A stretch of 64,000 nucleotides of DNA from Arthrobacter sp. MSA 4-2 (GTDB lineage Bacteria; Actinomycetota; Actinomycetes; Actinomycetales; Micrococcaceae), in assembly GCF_016405885.1 (NCBI RefSeq), contig NZ_JAEKGC010000004.1, positions 62,001-126,000 on the forward strand, written 5' to 3'. Numbering within the stretch: the stretch's first letter is position 1; every line of letters starts with the position of its first letter. The position numbers were made by a program, and so were the translations under genes. Under the pieces are notes generated by a model. It was not told the DNA's origin, did no database searches, and saw only the letters and a program-made list of their open reading frames with translations. Of the stretch, positions 8,562-16,299 are shown in pieces.

Positions 8562-8601
8562 GAAGCAGCGGGTCCTCCGGCCATGGAGGGCCCGCTGCTT
8601 C
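8562..8601. terminator. Bidirectional terminator between SDR and GNAT genes
   Basis: An almost perfect 17-bp stem (8562-8578 with 8585-8601, one T-G wobble) and a GGCCAT loop between convergent genes. Few U residues follow on either side, but the stem strength and position support a shared terminator. Confidence 0.75.
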
Positions 8602-8616
8602 AGTTAAGGGACTGCT

Positions 8617-9225
8617 TCAGCCGCCTGAGCGCTCCCAGTCGGAGCGCAGAACCGACATGAGGACGGCGTCGATGTACTCGCCGTCGAACTTGAACACCTC
8701 CCGCAGGGTTCCCTCCACGACGAAGCCCGCCTTCTCGTAGGCCCGGCGGGCGCGGGGGTTGAACGCGAAGACCTCGAGGGAGATCCGGTGGAGCCCGGTG
8801 GCGGTGAAGGCATGGCCGATCAGAAGGCGGGTCGCCTCGGATCCGATGCCGCGGTCCCGTCCCGCAGGCCCAAGCAGGATGCGGAAATTGCAGGCGTCGT
8901 CGTCGGGCCGCCACTCATTGAGCACCGCTTCACCGACGCAGCCCCCGGTCCGGGCGTCGAGGACGGCAAGGTCCAGCCGGTCCTGCTGATGGGCCCGGGT
9001 CTGGTACCAGGTGCGCGTCCGCTCATCCAGCTCCTGCGTCCCGGCCTCCGCCTCGGCCGTGGAATGGACGCTTCCGGTGAGGCGCAGCACCTCGGGATCG
9101 GCAAGGATGGGCCCCATCGCCTCGATGTCCGTGGCGGTGAAGGGACGAAGCGTGCACAGGGTTCCCCTGAGGATGGGCTGCTCGGAAAAGAGGACCGGCG
9201 GGGACATGGTCGAAGTGTAGGTCAT
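8617..9225 (-). CDS. GNAT acetyltransferase, RimJ/RimL type
   Basis: A 202-residue GCN5-related N-acetyltransferase. The acetyl-CoA pyrophosphate loop RDRGIGSEATRLLIGHAF lies at about residues 130-147. TLRPFTATDIEAM near the start and RRAYEKAGFVVEGTLRE later are typical of the RimJ/RimL subfamily that acetylates protein N-termini, ribosomal proteins or small amines. The ATG overlaps the stop of the upstream minus-strand gene by four bases (ATGA), so the two are translationally coupled. The next in-frame ATG is at 9207. The substrate is not determined. Confidence 0.8.
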   Translation of the reverse strand: MTYTSTMSPPVLFSEQPILRGTLCTLRPFTATDIEAMGPILADPEVLRLTGSVHSTAEAEAGTQELDERTRTWYQTRAHQQDRLDLAVLDARTGGCVGEAVLNEWRPDDDACNFRILLGPAGRDRGIGSEATRLLIGHAFTATGLHRISLEVFAFNPRARRAYEKAGFVVEGTLREVFKFDGEYIDAVLMSVLRSDWERSGG

Positions 9226-9899
9226 CCCGCGGCGGAGGATCCCGGACCGCCGTTCAGCATCCTTGCCACCTTCGCCTCCAGGGAGGCGACCGCTGTGTCC
9301 GGCAGCACGATCAGTCCGTCGAGCTCCCGCCGCGCCCGCCGGTACGCGGTCTGCCGCTCGGCCGGGCTGGCAGCGTAGTCGAGCGCCAGGGCGAGCAATT
9401 TCCGCGCCCGGGCCAGCCGCTGGCGTTCCGGTCCGGTGAAGGCCGAGTCCTTGAGCCGGCGTGCCTCCGCCTCGGCGACCTGGAAGGCGACGTCGTAGTC
9501 ATTGACCGCCGAGCGGTACTCGGCGAATCCGGCGGCGCTCAGGGTGTCCGGTGCGGCCGGGCGGAGTGCGTCGGCTGCGCGCTTGGCGCGGAGGAAGGCG
9601 ACGGTCAGGGGTTCACGCACGTCGGTCATCAGGGGGTAGTCGATCAGCTTCCCCACGTCGAGTTCGTAGTCCAGCCACTTCCGGTTGACGGCCTCGTGGG
9701 CGGCGGTCACCGCTTCCACCTCGCCGATCCTCGCCTGCAGGACCTGCTCGCCCTGGTGCTTCAGGGTGTAAAGCTCCACCTTGCGCTGGTGCCTGCGCTC
9801 ATTGGCCCGGGACCAGGACCGTCCCCAGGCAGCGAACACCCCGCTCAGCGGAAAGATGAGCCACCAGTAGCTGCCGGCGAATTCGAAGAGGGGCTCCAC
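9222..9899 (-). CDS. Membrane-anchored protein of unknown function
   Basis: 225 residues that I do not recognise. One N-terminal hydrophobic segment (YWWLIFPLSGVFAAWG) is followed by a basic stretch and a long, mostly helical, charge-rich cytoplasmic region with several Ala/Arg/Glu heptad-like runs. This suggests a one-pass anchor with a helical bundle. The start is GTG with no ribosome binding site. A -10-like TACGAT (minus strand, 9911-9906) ends six bases before it, so the message may be leaderless. It is coupled to the acetyltransferase gene by an ATGA overlap. Confidence 0.65.
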   Translation of the reverse strand: MEPLFEFAGSYWWLIFPLSGVFAAWGRSWSRANERRHQRKVELYTLKHQGEQVLQARIGEVEAVTAAHEAVNRKWLDYELDVGKLIDYPLMTDVREPLTVAFLRAKRAADALRPAAPDTLSAAGFAEYRSAVNDYDVAFQVAEAEARRLKDSAFTGPERQRLARARKLLALALDYAASPAERQTAYRRARRELDGLIVLPDTAVASLEAKVARMLNGGPGSSAAG

Positions 9900-9912
9900 G
9901 GCATCATCGTAG

Positions 9913-9939
9913 TTCCGGTGCCCGCCGCGCGCACCGGAA
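9913..9939. repeat. Inverted repeat upstream of the 9899 gene
   Basis: TTCCGGTGC at 9913-9921 and its exact complement at 9931-9939 with a 9-base centre. It overlaps the expected promoter of the minus-strand gene starting at 9899 and could be an operator or part of a terminator cluster with the next hairpin. Confidence 0.5.
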
Positions 9940-9950
9940 CCGGGCAGCAG

Positions 9951-9984
9951 AAGACCCGGTGCGGATGTGCCGCACCGGGTCTTT
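9951..9984 (-). terminator. Intrinsic terminator of the minus-strand PspC gene cluster
   Basis: A perfect 14-bp stem (9951-9964 with 9970-9983) and a 5-base loop, starting seven bases past the stop codon of the small PspC gene. The flanking AA/TTT gives it a symmetrical form that could work on both strands. Confidence 0.8.
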
Positions 9985-9990
9985 CTGGAG

Positions 9991-10242
9991 TCATCGGCGG
10001 GTGGTGCGGTTCAGCAGCTGCTCAAGGGCGATCGTCCCGTCGGTCTTGGGCAGCAGGAGCCACAGCACCCCGTACATCGGAAGGCTCACCACCGGAAGCA
10101 GGAAGCTCAGGAGCATTGCGATCCGCACGTAGGACACCGGCCAGTTGAACTGCGCCGCGATCCCCGAGGCGACGCCCCCGAGGATGCCGCCGGGTGCGCG
10201 CTTGACGGGGGAGGAGCGGAGGATCCGGAAGAGGGGGTCCAT
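9991..10242 (-). CDS. Small PspC domain protein
   Basis: An 83-residue protein made almost only of a PspC domain: KRAPGGILGGVASGIAAQF followed by a two-part hydrophobic stretch (SYVRIAMLLSFLLPVVSLPMYGVLWLLLP). PspC proteins sit in the inner membrane and sense or relay envelope stress. AAAGG precedes the ATG. It is the last gene of a minus-strand cluster facing a PspC-domain histidine kinase, so a role as an accessory to that sensor is likely but inferred. Confidence 0.85.
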   Translation of the reverse strand: MDPLFRILRSSPVKRAPGGILGGVASGIAAQFNWPVSYVRIAMLLSFLLPVVSLPMYGVLWLLLPKTDGTIALEQLLNRTTRR

Positions 10243-10269
10243 GGTGAGCCTTTCGGTTGGAGGACGGAG

Positions 10270-10539
10270 TCAGAGGCTTGGAGTTTCAGTATGGCCGTTG
10301 TCGCCATCGGGGTCGTCGCCTGCCGCGGATGACCGGCGCGTCATCGAGGAGATGCCACCCACCACGAGGGCGATACCCGCGCCGATGAGCAGCCCCAGGA
10401 GCACGATCCCCAGGTCGAACCGGATGCCGGTGAGCAGTGAGACAAGGATCAGGGCCGCGACCGCCAGGATCACCGCTCCCCAGACGACGGTTCCCGTGCG
10501 CACCCGGCGGGGTGCTGCTGACTTTTCGGAGGTACTCAT
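10270..10539 (-). CDS. Small two-helix membrane protein of the PspC/LiaF-like cluster
   Basis: 89 residues with two adjacent hydrophobic helices (about 17-38 and 42-62) between a basic N-terminus and an acidic tail. The segment FDLGIVLLGLLIGAGIAL recalls the short helix pairs of LiaI/LiaF-type proteins. The ATG overlaps the stop of the large upstream gene (ATGA), so translation is coupled. I cannot assign a specific function; the context points to the envelope-stress locus. Confidence 0.7.
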   Translation of the reverse strand: MSTSEKSAAPRRVRTGTVVWGAVILAVAALILVSLLTGIRFDLGIVLLGLLIGAGIALVVGGISSMTRRSSAAGDDPDGDNGHTETPSL

Positions 10540-12104
10540 TGGTCGAATCCAATCTCGTTTTGTGACACGCTGACCCGGCTGACGGCGCCGCCGACCTCGA
10601 GGATGATCGACGGGCCGTCGGCTGTTTCGTTCAGCTCGGTGGTTCCGGGCTGCCAGAACCCTTCGGAGACCGAGGCGTCGACGCCCTCGCCCGTGCGCAC
10701 CGAGCCCAGGGCGACCTCGGAACGGACCTCGACGGGCACGTCGTTCGGGACAAGGACGTCCACATTGCTGGCCAGCACCCGCACCGGGACGACGACGTCG
10801 GACCTCAGGTTGTCGAGGCTGCGCAGGTCAAGCGTGCTGCGCCCGGCGACCACCGTGTAACCCTCCTCCGCGGCCCGCACCGAGGATGCCGACAGCGGGG
10901 TGTCACGGCCGACCACCGAGGCGCCGTCGTCGAAGTTGGCGGCGGCCACCGCGGAGCCGATGAGGGCGGCGAAGACCGCGGCGCCGGCAGCGAAACCGAC
11001 GAACCCGGAGGACCGCCCGAGCAGGCCCAGGGTCACCACGGCGATCCCTAGGACGGCGGCGCCCGAGGCGAGGGCCACGGGAAGCGCGGTCCGGCCGAGG
11101 TCGATCAGGGCCGCGTAGTCGAGGGCGAGGATGATGCCGACGGCGAGCACGGCCACGCCCAGGCTGAGCGCTACGCCGCTGCCGGTGGGGCCGGGGGTGC
11201 GGGGGCGCGGCGGCGGTACCGGGCGCAGGGCGTAGCCGGGAGGCAGCGACCCCGGGGGAACGGACCCGCCGGAGAGGTAATCGGACGGCGTGTACCCGGT
11301 GGTCGGTGGGTACCCGGATCCGGGGAAGTCGGCCGGCAGCGGGTCGGCCGGGCGCGGAGGGACAGCGCCCGTGCCCAGGGCCTCCGTCGAGGGGTACTGC
11401 TGGCCGGTGGGCGGAGGTCCCGCCTGGTAGCTCGTGGCCGGAAACTGCTGGGTCGTTCCGGGTGCGCCGTACGCCCCCATCATCCCGGGTGCGCCGGCCG
11501 GCCTGCCGGCGGCTGCCGGGTTGTTCCTGCTGCGCGCGGTCAGTGCCCAGTACACGGCATAGACGGCGGCGCCCACCCAGATCAGGGTCCAGAGCACCCC
11601 CCAGCCGCCCCAGCCGCCGCCCTCGTCACCGAGGAACGGCAGGTTCGGCCGCCAGAGCCCGGCGATGACCAGCAGCAGCGCCCCGGTCATACCGGAGGTC
11701 CAGGTGCCGCGTCCGGCCGACTCGGCGTGGATGCGTCCGTCCGGTTCGGGCAGGAGCGCCCACGCCAGGCCGTACAGCAGGACGCCGATGCCGCCGAAGA
11801 TCGCCAGCACGACGACGATGCCCCGGACCAGGGCCACATCGAGCCCTGTGCGGTAGGCGATGCCTCCCGCCACCCCGCCGATCCAGCGGTCCGAGGTGCG
11901 GGTGATCTGCAGTGAGCGCATCCGGTCGAAGAAGCCGTTTGACGGCGCAGGGCGGGGCGGCGGGGCCGCCGTGGAGCCGGACCGGCTGGAATAGCCTCCA
12001 CCCGGGCCGGTGGAGAAACCGGCCGGATCGGGGACGCGGCCCGGAGGGGCGTCGCCGGCGGGGCGTTCGGGAGGCAGCGGTTCAAGGGGCGGTTCGGAAG
12101 TCAT
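10536..12104 (-). CDS. PspC-LiaF-like membrane protein, likely sensor-kinase modulator
   Basis: 522 residues. A proline-rich cytoplasmic N-terminus is followed by a PspC domain near residues 52-110 (SDRWIGGVAGGIAYRTGLDV, then hydrophobic), another helix, and a Pro/Gly/Tyr-rich linker. A four-helix membrane block comes next, then a soluble C-terminal beta-rich domain with alternating valines (TLDLRSLDNL, NVDVLVPNDVPVEVRSEV) resembling the LiaF C-terminal domain. In Firmicutes LiaF restrains the kinase LiaS, and in corynebacteria a PspC-type protein plays a similar role. The ATG at 12104 has GGAAGGA upstream. It is divergent from the kinase gene, with a 125-bp shared promoter region. Confidence 0.75.
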   Translation of the reverse strand: MTSEPPLEPLPPERPAGDAPPGRVPDPAGFSTGPGGGYSSRSGSTAAPPPRPAPSNGFFDRMRSLQITRTSDRWIGGVAGGIAYRTGLDVALVRGIVVVLAIFGGIGVLLYGLAWALLPEPDGRIHAESAGRGTWTSGMTGALLLVIAGLWRPNLPFLGDEGGGWGGWGVLWTLIWVGAAVYAVYWALTARSRNNPAAAGRPAGAPGMMGAYGAPGTTQQFPATSYQAGPPPTGQQYPSTEALGTGAVPPRPADPLPADFPGSGYPPTTGYTPSDYLSGGSVPPGSLPPGYALRPVPPPRPRTPGPTGSGVALSLGVAVLAVGIILALDYAALIDLGRTALPVALASGAAVLGIAVVTLGLLGRSSGFVGFAAGAAVFAALIGSAVAAANFDDGASVVGRDTPLSASSVRAAEEGYTVVAGRSTLDLRSLDNLRSDVVVPVRVLASNVDVLVPNDVPVEVRSEVALGSVRTGEGVDASVSEGFWQPGTTELNETADGPSIILEVGGAVSRVSVSQNEIGFDQ

Positions 12105-12229
12105 AGTTCGATCCTTCCAGTGCGCTGCTGCGCCAGCCATCGGGGGCTGCCCTGAATTCACCCCTGAGGGAACCCCTGATTGTGCGCCCGGGGCATCCCC
12201 GAAGCCCATCGGCGTGCTTGGATTGAGCT

Positions 12230-13588
12230 ATGAAACCGCCCTTGCTGCGTTCGCCCGACGGCCTGGTCGCCGGCGTGTGCGGTGGACTGGCCGTCCACCT
12301 CGGCGTGCGGCTGCGCGTCGTGCGGGTCCTCATGGTCCTGCTGGCCCTGGCCGGCGGGGCGGGGGTCTTCCTCTACGCCTGGCTCTGGATCTTCGTGCCC
12401 ATGGCCTCGGACCGGCTCGTTGCCCCGCTCCGGTTCGCTCCGCCCGCCCCCACCCTGAGGCCCCCGCCCGCTCCTGCGCTGTTCCTCCCGGCTGCCGCCG
12501 CCCTGCCGTCCCCGGCCGCCCCGCATCCACCGTCCGCACCCTCGGAGCCCGGCAACGCCGCTCCGCCCGTGGCCGGTGCGTTCGTGCGTCCGGCCCGGCG
12601 GGCCGGCGGACGCCTCCGTCCCGGGCGGAAGGAACTGCTTCTTGGTGTGGGCCTGCTGCTCCTGGCCGGAGTCTTCATCGCGCAGGAGCTCGGCTTCGCC
12701 GTGAGCCTGAGGCAGGTCCTCCCCGTCGCCGCAGCGGGGGTGGGCGCCGTGCTGGCGTGGAGCCAGCTCGATGACGCGCGGCGCGAGGGCCTGAGGAACA
12801 AGGCGGGAGCCGACCGCGCCGCCGGACTGGCCCGGCTCCTGCTGGGCCTGGTGCTGGTCATGGTCGGCGTCCTGGTCATGGTCTCCGGGGCGATCTCCTG
12901 GGACCTGACCTGGGCCACCCTCCTGGCCACGGGGGCGGTCCTCGCCGGGGTGGCGCTGGTGCTCGCTCCCTGGGCGCTGAGGTTCTGGAAGGACTTCGAG
13001 GATGAGAGGGCCGGGCGGGTGCGGGAGGCGGCGCGGGCCGAAATCGCCGCCCACCTCCACGACTCGGTGCTGCAGACCCTCGCCCTGATCCAGAACCGCG
13101 CCGGCTCCGAACAGGACGTCGTGCGCCTGGCCCGGGCGCAGGAGCGTGAACTGCGGCACTGGCTCTACGCCGATCCGGCCGGCCACTCCGGCAACCTCAC
13201 CGAGCGCCTCCGGGCCCTGGCCGGAGAGGTCGAGGACAGCTATGGGCATCCCGTCGAGGTGGTCGCGGTCGGTGACGCGCCCCTGACCGCCGGGCAGGAG
13301 GCGCTCGCCCAGGCGGCGCGCGAAGCGATCGTCAACGCGGCCAAGCATGCCGGGGGCACCGTCTCGGTCTACCTGGAGGCGGGGCCCTCCGGGTCCGAGG
13401 CCTTCATCCGTGACCGGGGGCCCGGGTTCGACCCGCTCGCGGTGCCGGCCGACCGCCTCGGAATCCGCGAGTCCATCACCACGCGGATGCAGCGGCACGG
13501 GGGCGCCGCCACCATCCGCAGCGGTCCCGACGGGACCGAAGTCCATCTGAAGATGCCCGAGCAGGAGAACCGCAGCCATGACGGATGA
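12230..13588 (+). CDS. PspC-domain sensor histidine kinase (LiaS/NarL-partner type)
   Basis: A 452-residue kinase. An N-terminal PspC domain (residues 1-58, with LVAGVCGGLAVHLGV) leads into a Pro/Ala-rich linker at about 65-115 and four hydrophobic helices at about 125-250. The HisKA_3 phosphoacceptor helix follows (AAHLHDSVLQTLAL, H277). The HATPase carries the N box EAIVNAAKHAGG and the G box DRGPGFDP. The architecture matches the actinobacterial envelope-stress kinases that pair with LuxR-type regulators. Its stop overlaps the start of the regulator gene by 11 bases. A weak GAG is the only ribosome binding site. Confidence 0.85.
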   Translation: MKPPLLRSPDGLVAGVCGGLAVHLGVRLRVVRVLMVLLALAGGAGVFLYAWLWIFVPMASDRLVAPLRFAPPAPTLRPPPAPALFLPAAAALPSPAAPHPPSAPSEPGNAAPPVAGAFVRPARRAGGRLRPGRKELLLGVGLLLLAGVFIAQELGFAVSLRQVLPVAAAGVGAVLAWSQLDDARREGLRNKAGADRAAGLARLLLGLVLVMVGVLVMVSGAISWDLTWATLLATGAVLAGVALVLAPWALRFWKDFEDERAGRVREAARAEIAAHLHDSVLQTLALIQNRAGSEQDVVRLARAQERELRHWLYADPAGHSGNLTERLRALAGEVEDSYGHPVEVVAVGDAPLTAGQEALAQAAREAIVNAAKHAGGTVSVYLEAGPSGSEAFIRDRGPGFDPLAVPADRLGIRESITTRMQRHGGAATIRSGPDGTEVHLKMPEQENRSHDG

Positions 13589-14255
13589 GCCAGTACCGAA
13601 CAATCCGCCTTCAACGGTGTCCGTCGTCGTCGTTGACGACCACGCCATCTTCCGCTCCGGGCTCCGCTCGGACCTGGACAGCCGGATCCGGGTGGTGGGT
13701 GAGGCAGCCACGGTCGAGGAGGCGGTCGCCGTGGTCCGGGCCCGCCGGCCGGACGTCGTCCTGCTTGACGTGCACCTGCCCGGCGGCCGGGGCGGGGGAG
13801 GGGCCGAAGTGATCGCCGGCTGCGGCGACCTGGGCGCCTCGACGCGCTTCCTGGCCCTGAGCGTCTCCGATTCCGCCGAGGACGTCGTGGCGGTCATCCG
13901 CGCCGGCGCCCGCGGGTACGTCACGAAGACCATTTCCGGTGCGGGGATCTCCGATGCCGTCTTCCGGATCGCCTCAGGCGACGCGGTGTTCTCCCCACGG
14001 CTGGCCGGCTTCGTCCTTGACGCCTTCGGCACCGCCGCCGTCGCCTCCACCGGCACCGAGCTGGACCGGCTGTCCGCGCGGGAGCTCGAGGTGATGCGGC
14101 TGATCGCCCGCGGCTACAGCTACAAGGAGGTGGCCAAGGAGCTGTTCATCTCGGTCAAGACCGTCGAAACCCACGTGTCGGCGGTGCTGCGCAAGCTCCA
14201 GCTCTCCTCGCGCCACGAACTGACCCGGTGGGCCGCCGAACGGCGACTGCTCTGA
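13578..14255 (+). CDS. LuxR/NarL family response regulator
   Basis: 225 residues. The receiver domain (about 14-135) shows VVVVDDHAIFRSGLR with the acidic pair, and D64 in VVLLDVHLPGG as phosphoacceptor. The C-terminal helix-turn-helix (about 162-222) reads LSARELEVMRLIARGYSYKE and KTVETHVSAVLRKLQ. It is the cognate partner of the overlapping PspC-type kinase and probably controls the divergent membrane genes, which would make a feedback loop. That target is inferred from position. Confidence 0.88.
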   Translation: MTDEPVPNNPPSTVSVVVVDDHAIFRSGLRSDLDSRIRVVGEAATVEEAVAVVRARRPDVVLLDVHLPGGRGGGGAEVIAGCGDLGASTRFLALSVSDSAEDVVAVIRAGARGYVTKTISGAGISDAVFRIASGDAVFSPRLAGFVLDAFGTAAVASTGTELDRLSARELEVMRLIARGYSYKEVAKELFISVKTVETHVSAVLRKLQLSSRHELTRWAAERRLL

Positions 14256-14274
14256 GCGGGGTCCACTTCGCCGC

Positions 14275-15501
14275 CTACTTCGCGCCGGACAGGAACTCCT
14301 GCAGCCGCGCCACGCCGGTGGCCAGATCCTCGTCGCCGAGGGCGTACGAGAGCCGGAGGAAGCCGCTCGGGCCGAAGGCCTCACCCGGGACCACGGCCAC
14401 CTCGACCTGCTCCAGGATGAGGGTGGCCAGCTCGGCGGAGGTCCGCGGGGTGGTTCCGGCCAGGCTGCGCCCCAGCAGGCCGCGCACGTCGGCGTAGGCG
14501 TAGAACGCGCCATGGGGCGTGGGGCACTCGACGCCGTCAATGGCGTTCAGCCCCGCCACCATGGCCCGGCGGCGCCGATCGAAGGCGGTCTTCATTTCCT
14601 CGACCGCGGTGAGCGGGCCCGAGACGGCAGCCAGGGCGGCCATCTGCGACACGTTCGCCACGTTCGACGTCGCATGGGACTGGAGGTTCGTCGCCGCCTT
14701 GACTACGTCCTGCGGGCCGACCATCCAGCCGACGCGCCAGCCCGTCATGGCATAGGTCTTCGCCACGCCGTTGACGATCACCACCCGGTCGCCCAGCGCG
14801 GGCGCCGCCGCGGCGATCGAGGTAAAGGGAACGCCGTCGTACGTCAGGTGTTCGTAGATCTCATCGGTGACCACCCACAGTCCCTGGTCCGCCGCCCAGT
14901 TCCCGATGTCCCGCACCGCATCCGCCGGGTACACGGCCCCGGTGGGGTTCGACGGCGACACGAACAGGAGCACCTTTGTCCGCGGCGTCAGGGCCGCTTC
15001 GAGCTGTTCGACGGTGACCAGGTAGCCCTGCTCGGGCCCTGCGAAAACCTGGACAGGAACACCGCCGGCCAGGCGGATGGCCTCCGGGTAGGTGGTCCAG
15101 AACGGGGTGGGCACGAGCACCTCGTCGCCGGGGTCGAGCAGTGACGCGAACGCCTCGTAGACTGCCTGCTTGCCGCCGTTGGTCACGAGCACCTGGGCGG
15201 GGTCGATGGCGTAGCCGGAGTCACGCTGCGTCTTCACCGCGATGGCCTGCTTCAGCTCCGGCAGGCCCCCGGCGGGGGAGTAGCGGTGGAAGCGCGGCTG
15301 GCGGGCGGCCTCGACCGCCGCCTCGACAATGTAGTCCGGGGTGGGGAAATCGGGCTCGCCGACGCCGAAACCGATCACCGGCCGGCCCGCGGCCTTCAGG
15401 GCCTTGGCCTTGGCATCGACGGCAAGCGTCGCGGATTCGGCGATTGAGGCGATCCTGCGGGAGACGCGCGGCAGGGAGTGACGGGTGGAAAGCTCGGTCA
15501 T
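14275..15501 (-). CDS. aspC: Pyridoxal-phosphate aminotransferase, aspartate transaminase type
   Basis: A 408-residue fold-type I aminotransferase, subgroup I-gamma. It probably transfers the amino group between aspartate and 2-oxoglutarate, though related enzymes act on other amino acids. [16 protein letters not shown] is at residues 44-59, the phosphate-site region [12 protein letters not shown] at 107-118, and SNPTGAVY with the substrate-binding Asn at 184-191. DEIYEHL is at 213-219 and the Schiff-base lysine is K248 in [16 protein letters not shown]. The ATG at 15501 fits the family length; the frame is open upstream with no homology. The gene is single and convergent with the regulator gene. 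Confidence 0.85.
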   Translation of the reverse strand: MTELSTRHSLPRVSRRIASIAESATLAVDAKAKALKAAGRPVIGFGVGEPDFPTPDYIVEAAVEAARQPRFHRYSPAGGLPELKQAIAVKTQRDSGYAIDPAQVLVTNGGKQAVYEAFASLLDPGDEVLVPTPFWTTYPEAIRLAGGVPVQVFAGPEQGYLVTVEQLEAALTPRTKVLLFVSPSNPTGAVYPADAVRDIGNWAADQGLWVVTDEIYEHLTYDGVPFTSIAAAAPALGDRVVIVNGVAKTYAMTGWRVGWMVGPQDVVKAATNLQSHATSNVANVSQMAALAAVSGPLTAVEEMKTAFDRRRRAMVAGLNAIDGVECPTPHGAFYAYADVRGLLGRSLAGTTPRTSAELATLILEQVEVAVVPGEAFGPSGFLRLSYALGDEDLATGVARLQEFLSGAK

Positions 15502-15612
15502 CGGGTCCCGTTTTCTCGTGAAGAAGTATGGCAGTCCCAGCTTAGGCTGTTGGCCCGTTCCTGCGCCGATCCGTGACGCCGGCGCCCTCCGACCCCCGCC
15601 CCAAGGCGCCGG

Positions 15613-15642
15613 TTCGACTCTCCGGCGGGTATTGCGTAGACT
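15613..15642 (+). promoter_or_regulatory. Sigma-A type promoter for tRNA-Trp and secE
   Basis: TTCGAC at 15613-15618, an 18-base spacer and TAGACT at 15637-15642, about 95 bases before the mature tRNA-Trp. The -10 with its following TTG recurs before tuf and rpsL. Confidence 0.6.
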
Positions 15643-15736
15643 TGATCCTCGGTGTTGGATCACTCCAATGGTTCGTGCCCGCGAAACGTCCCCCAGGGAT
15701 CGCAGCGGAGCGGATCGGACGGTGATCCGGTTCCAT

Positions 15737-15809
15737 AGGGTAGTGGCGCAATTGGTAGCGCAGCGGTCTCCAAAACCGCAGGTTGCAGGTTCGAGTCCTG
15801 TCTGCCCTG
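15737..15809 (+). tRNA. trnW: tRNA-Trp (anticodon CCA)
   Basis: A 73-nt cloverleaf. The 7-bp acceptor stem pairs AGGGTAG with CTGCCCT (one T-G), followed by discriminator G. The D arm contains GGTAGC. The anticodon stem GCGGT/ACCGC encloses CTCCAAA with CCA at 15770-15772, and the T arm is GCAGG-TTCGAGT-CCTGT. The 3-prime CCA is not encoded. It precedes secE and nusG, the common actinobacterial order, and is probably co-transcribed with them and processed out. Confidence 0.96.
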
Positions 15810-15962
15810 CGCGTAACCGTCGAGCAGGACGCGGCGGTGCGGCAGTAGAACATCACGAAGTTTCCGGTACAGGCACAAGACCTGCTCGGCATGACTTATG
15901 AGTAGTCGGAGCCGCGTGAACGCGGCCCGGCTGGAAACCCACACAGATTGATGAGGTTGAAG

Positions 15963-16226
15963 GTGACCGATACGGCCGCGAGCAGCTCCAAGGGTAGCCC
16001 CGCCAGCAAGGAGAACCCCAAGCGCGGGTTTTTCGGGCGGATCACTCTCTTTGTGCGGCAGGTCATCGCCGAACTGAGGAAGGTCGTCACCCCGACCCGT
16101 CAGGAACTGGTGAGGTTCACCATCACGGTGCTGGCATTCGTGATCCTGATGATCCTTATCGTCACGGGTCTCGACTACGTCTTTGGAACCGGGGCGGTCT
16201 GGGTGTTTGGGGACAGCGAAAGCTGA
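15963..16226 (+). CDS. secE: Preprotein translocase subunit SecE
   Basis: 87 residues: a polar Ser/Lys-rich N-terminus, then GFFGRITLFVRQVIAELRKV and TPTRQELVRFT, the conserved amphipathic clamp, and one membrane helix (ITVLAFVILMILIVTGLDYV). SecE stabilises SecY in the plasma-membrane translocon. The single-helix form is usual outside enterobacteria. The GTG at 15963 is chosen for GAGG at 15953-15956; an ATG at 15948 is in frame but badly placed. It sits between tRNA-Trp and nusG. Confidence 0.9.
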   Translation: MTDTAASSSKGSPASKENPKRGFFGRITLFVRQVIAELRKVVTPTRQELVRFTITVLAFVILMILIVTGLDYVFGTGAVWVFGDSES

Positions 16227-16299
16227 ACCGTCCAGCCCGCAGGTGACGTTATAGCCCAAGCAATATAAAGCTGAAGAAACCCAGAAAGCAGGCAGCTAG

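Noticed and set aside
9991-12104. Phage-shock pspA operon
   Set aside because: No PspA coiled-coil protein or PspF is present; only PspC-type membrane domains occur.
12158-14056. 632-codon minus-strand frame opposite the kinase and regulator genes
   Set aside because: The plus-strand genes have clear domains; this frame is low-complexity Gly/Arg/Pro sequence typical of antisense shadows.
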